Assembly: GCA_905236365.1 (NCBI GenBank)
Contig: CAJOPP010000261.1
Location: 1 to 5,370, forward strand
Reading direction: 5' to 3'
Source: an uncultured Lachnospiraceae bacterium
GTDB lineage: Bacteria; Bacillota; Clostridia; Lachnospirales; Lachnospiraceae
DNA: 5,370 nucleotides
The position numbers were made by a program, and so were the translations under genes. Positions within the stretch are counted from its first letter, which is position 1. Every line of letters begins with the position of its first letter. Below the pieces are notes generated by a model. The model saw nothing but the letters and a program-made list of their open reading frames with translations. It searched no databases and was not told the DNA's origin. Below, piece after piece: positions 4,841 to 5,370 of the stretch.

Positions 4841-5370
4841 GTGGAATTCTGGTATTCAGAAGAACATACACCCAATGTAAAATTATCCATTCGGGTGGAC
4901 AGGCAGTTATATAGTGGACAAAGTGATTTTCAGCGAATTGATGTATTTGATTCTGTGGAATTTGGAAGATTTCTTACGTTGGACGGGTATATGATGCTAA
5001 CAGAAAAGGACGAGTTCATTTACCATGAGATGATCACCCATGTACCCATGGCGGTGCATCCGAAGGTAGAGAAAGTACTGGTGATCGGTGCCGGTGATGG
5101 CGGGGTGATTCGGGAACTGATCCGGTACGAGGATCTTTTACAGATCGATATGGTGGAAATTGATGAACAGGTTGTGGAAGTCTGTAAAAAATATTTGCCC
5201 AAAACGGCTTCCGGATTTGATGATCCACGGGTGACGATTCACTTTGAGGATGGACTCCGTTTTGTGCGGACAAAGGAAAATGAATACGACCTGATTATTG
5301 TAGATTCCACAGATCCCTTTGGTCCCGGGGAGGGACTTTTTACAAGGGAATTTTATGGAAATTGTTATAA
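4841..5370 (+). CDS. speE: Spermidine synthase (polyamine aminopropyltransferase), 3'-truncated by the window
   Basis: SpeE transfers the aminopropyl group of decarboxylated AdoMet to putrescine, giving spermidine and methylthioadenosine. The window holds the first 176 codons of a protein normally about 280-300 residues long. The N-terminal beta domain begins MEFWYSEEHTPN and contains the substrate-pocket block DGYMMLTEKDEFIYHEM (48-64). The methyltransferase-like fold follows: VIGAGDGGVIREL (81-93, nucleotide loop), MVEID with Glu106 expected to bind the ribose, FEDGLRFV (135-142, with Asp137 at the adenine/methionine site) and DLIIVDSTDPFGPG (150-163), with Asp155 and Asp158 matching the catalytic/diamine-binding acidic pair of the family. 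It follows the decarboxylase gene in the same direction. The diamine substrate is inferred from family, not proven; the 3' end lies outside. Confidence 0.95.
   Translation, partial: MEFWYSEEHTPNVKLSIRVDRQLYSGQSDFQRIDVFDSVEFGRFLTLDGYMMLTEKDEFIYHEMITHVPMAVHPKVEKVLVIGAGDGGVIRELIRYEDLLQIDMVEIDEQVVEVCKKYLPKTASGFDDPRVTIHFEDGLRFVRTKENEYDLIIVDSTDPFGPGEGLFTREFYGNCY

Noticed and set aside
4750..4914. Small plus-strand ORF starting at an ATG in the decarboxylase-speE gap and overlapping speE
   Set aside because: It has no ribosome site, overlaps the conserved start of speE in another frame, and has no recognisable product.

Overview
The window looks like a chromosomal segment of a low-to-moderate GC Firmicute, most likely a Clostridia/Lachnospiraceae-type gut anaerobe. 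The reasons are a lysine-rich bacterial Ig-like (BIG2) surface-type protein, strong GGAGG-like ribosome sites, A/T-rich intergenic DNA with sigma-A type promoters, and a speD-decarboxylase-speE order. This placement is inferred from gene style and context; no taxonomic marker gene is present.

Layout, left to right, all confident genes on the + strand. (1) Positions 1-1103 hold the 3' part of a large repetitive surface or secreted protein: eight 17/18-residue acidic-lysine repeats, a low-complexity linker and two C-terminal BIG2 domains. (2) Positions 1104-2304 are about 1.2 kb with no convincing protein gene. They are not empty: there is a candidate free-standing small RNA (promoter about 1209-1238, structured body, T7 terminator ending 1345), a second near-consensus promoter (1516-1544) followed by hairpin-rich DNA, a doubtful 73-codon ORF on the minus strand, a -10-like TATAAT followed by a clear intrinsic terminator at 2125-2155, and a hairpin-rich leader just ahead of speD. 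(3) Positions 2305-5370 hold a polyamine gene set: speD (S-adenosylmethionine decarboxylase, complete), a fold-type-I PLP Orn/Lys/Arg decarboxylase (complete, probably SpeA) and speE (spermidine synthase, cut by the window end).

The three polyamine genes form a coherent pathway. The PLP decarboxylase probably turns arginine into agmatine (or ornithine/lysine into the matching diamine), SpeD makes the aminopropyl donor decarboxylated AdoMet, and SpeE transfers the aminopropyl group to the diamine to give spermidine. If the decarboxylase acts on arginine, an agmatine-to-putrescine step must be encoded elsewhere, possibly just beyond the right edge. The gaps between the genes are unusually long for an operon (180 and 148 nt) and contain inverted repeats, so processing or partial termination between genes is plausible.

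The most interesting material is non-coding: the 1245-1345 small-RNA candidate, and the 2016-2304 region, which could be a terminator-controlled leader of the polyamine operon or a separate small RNA plus a structured 5' UTR. I recognise no known riboswitch class in either. Nothing here amounts to a clearly new multi-gene system.
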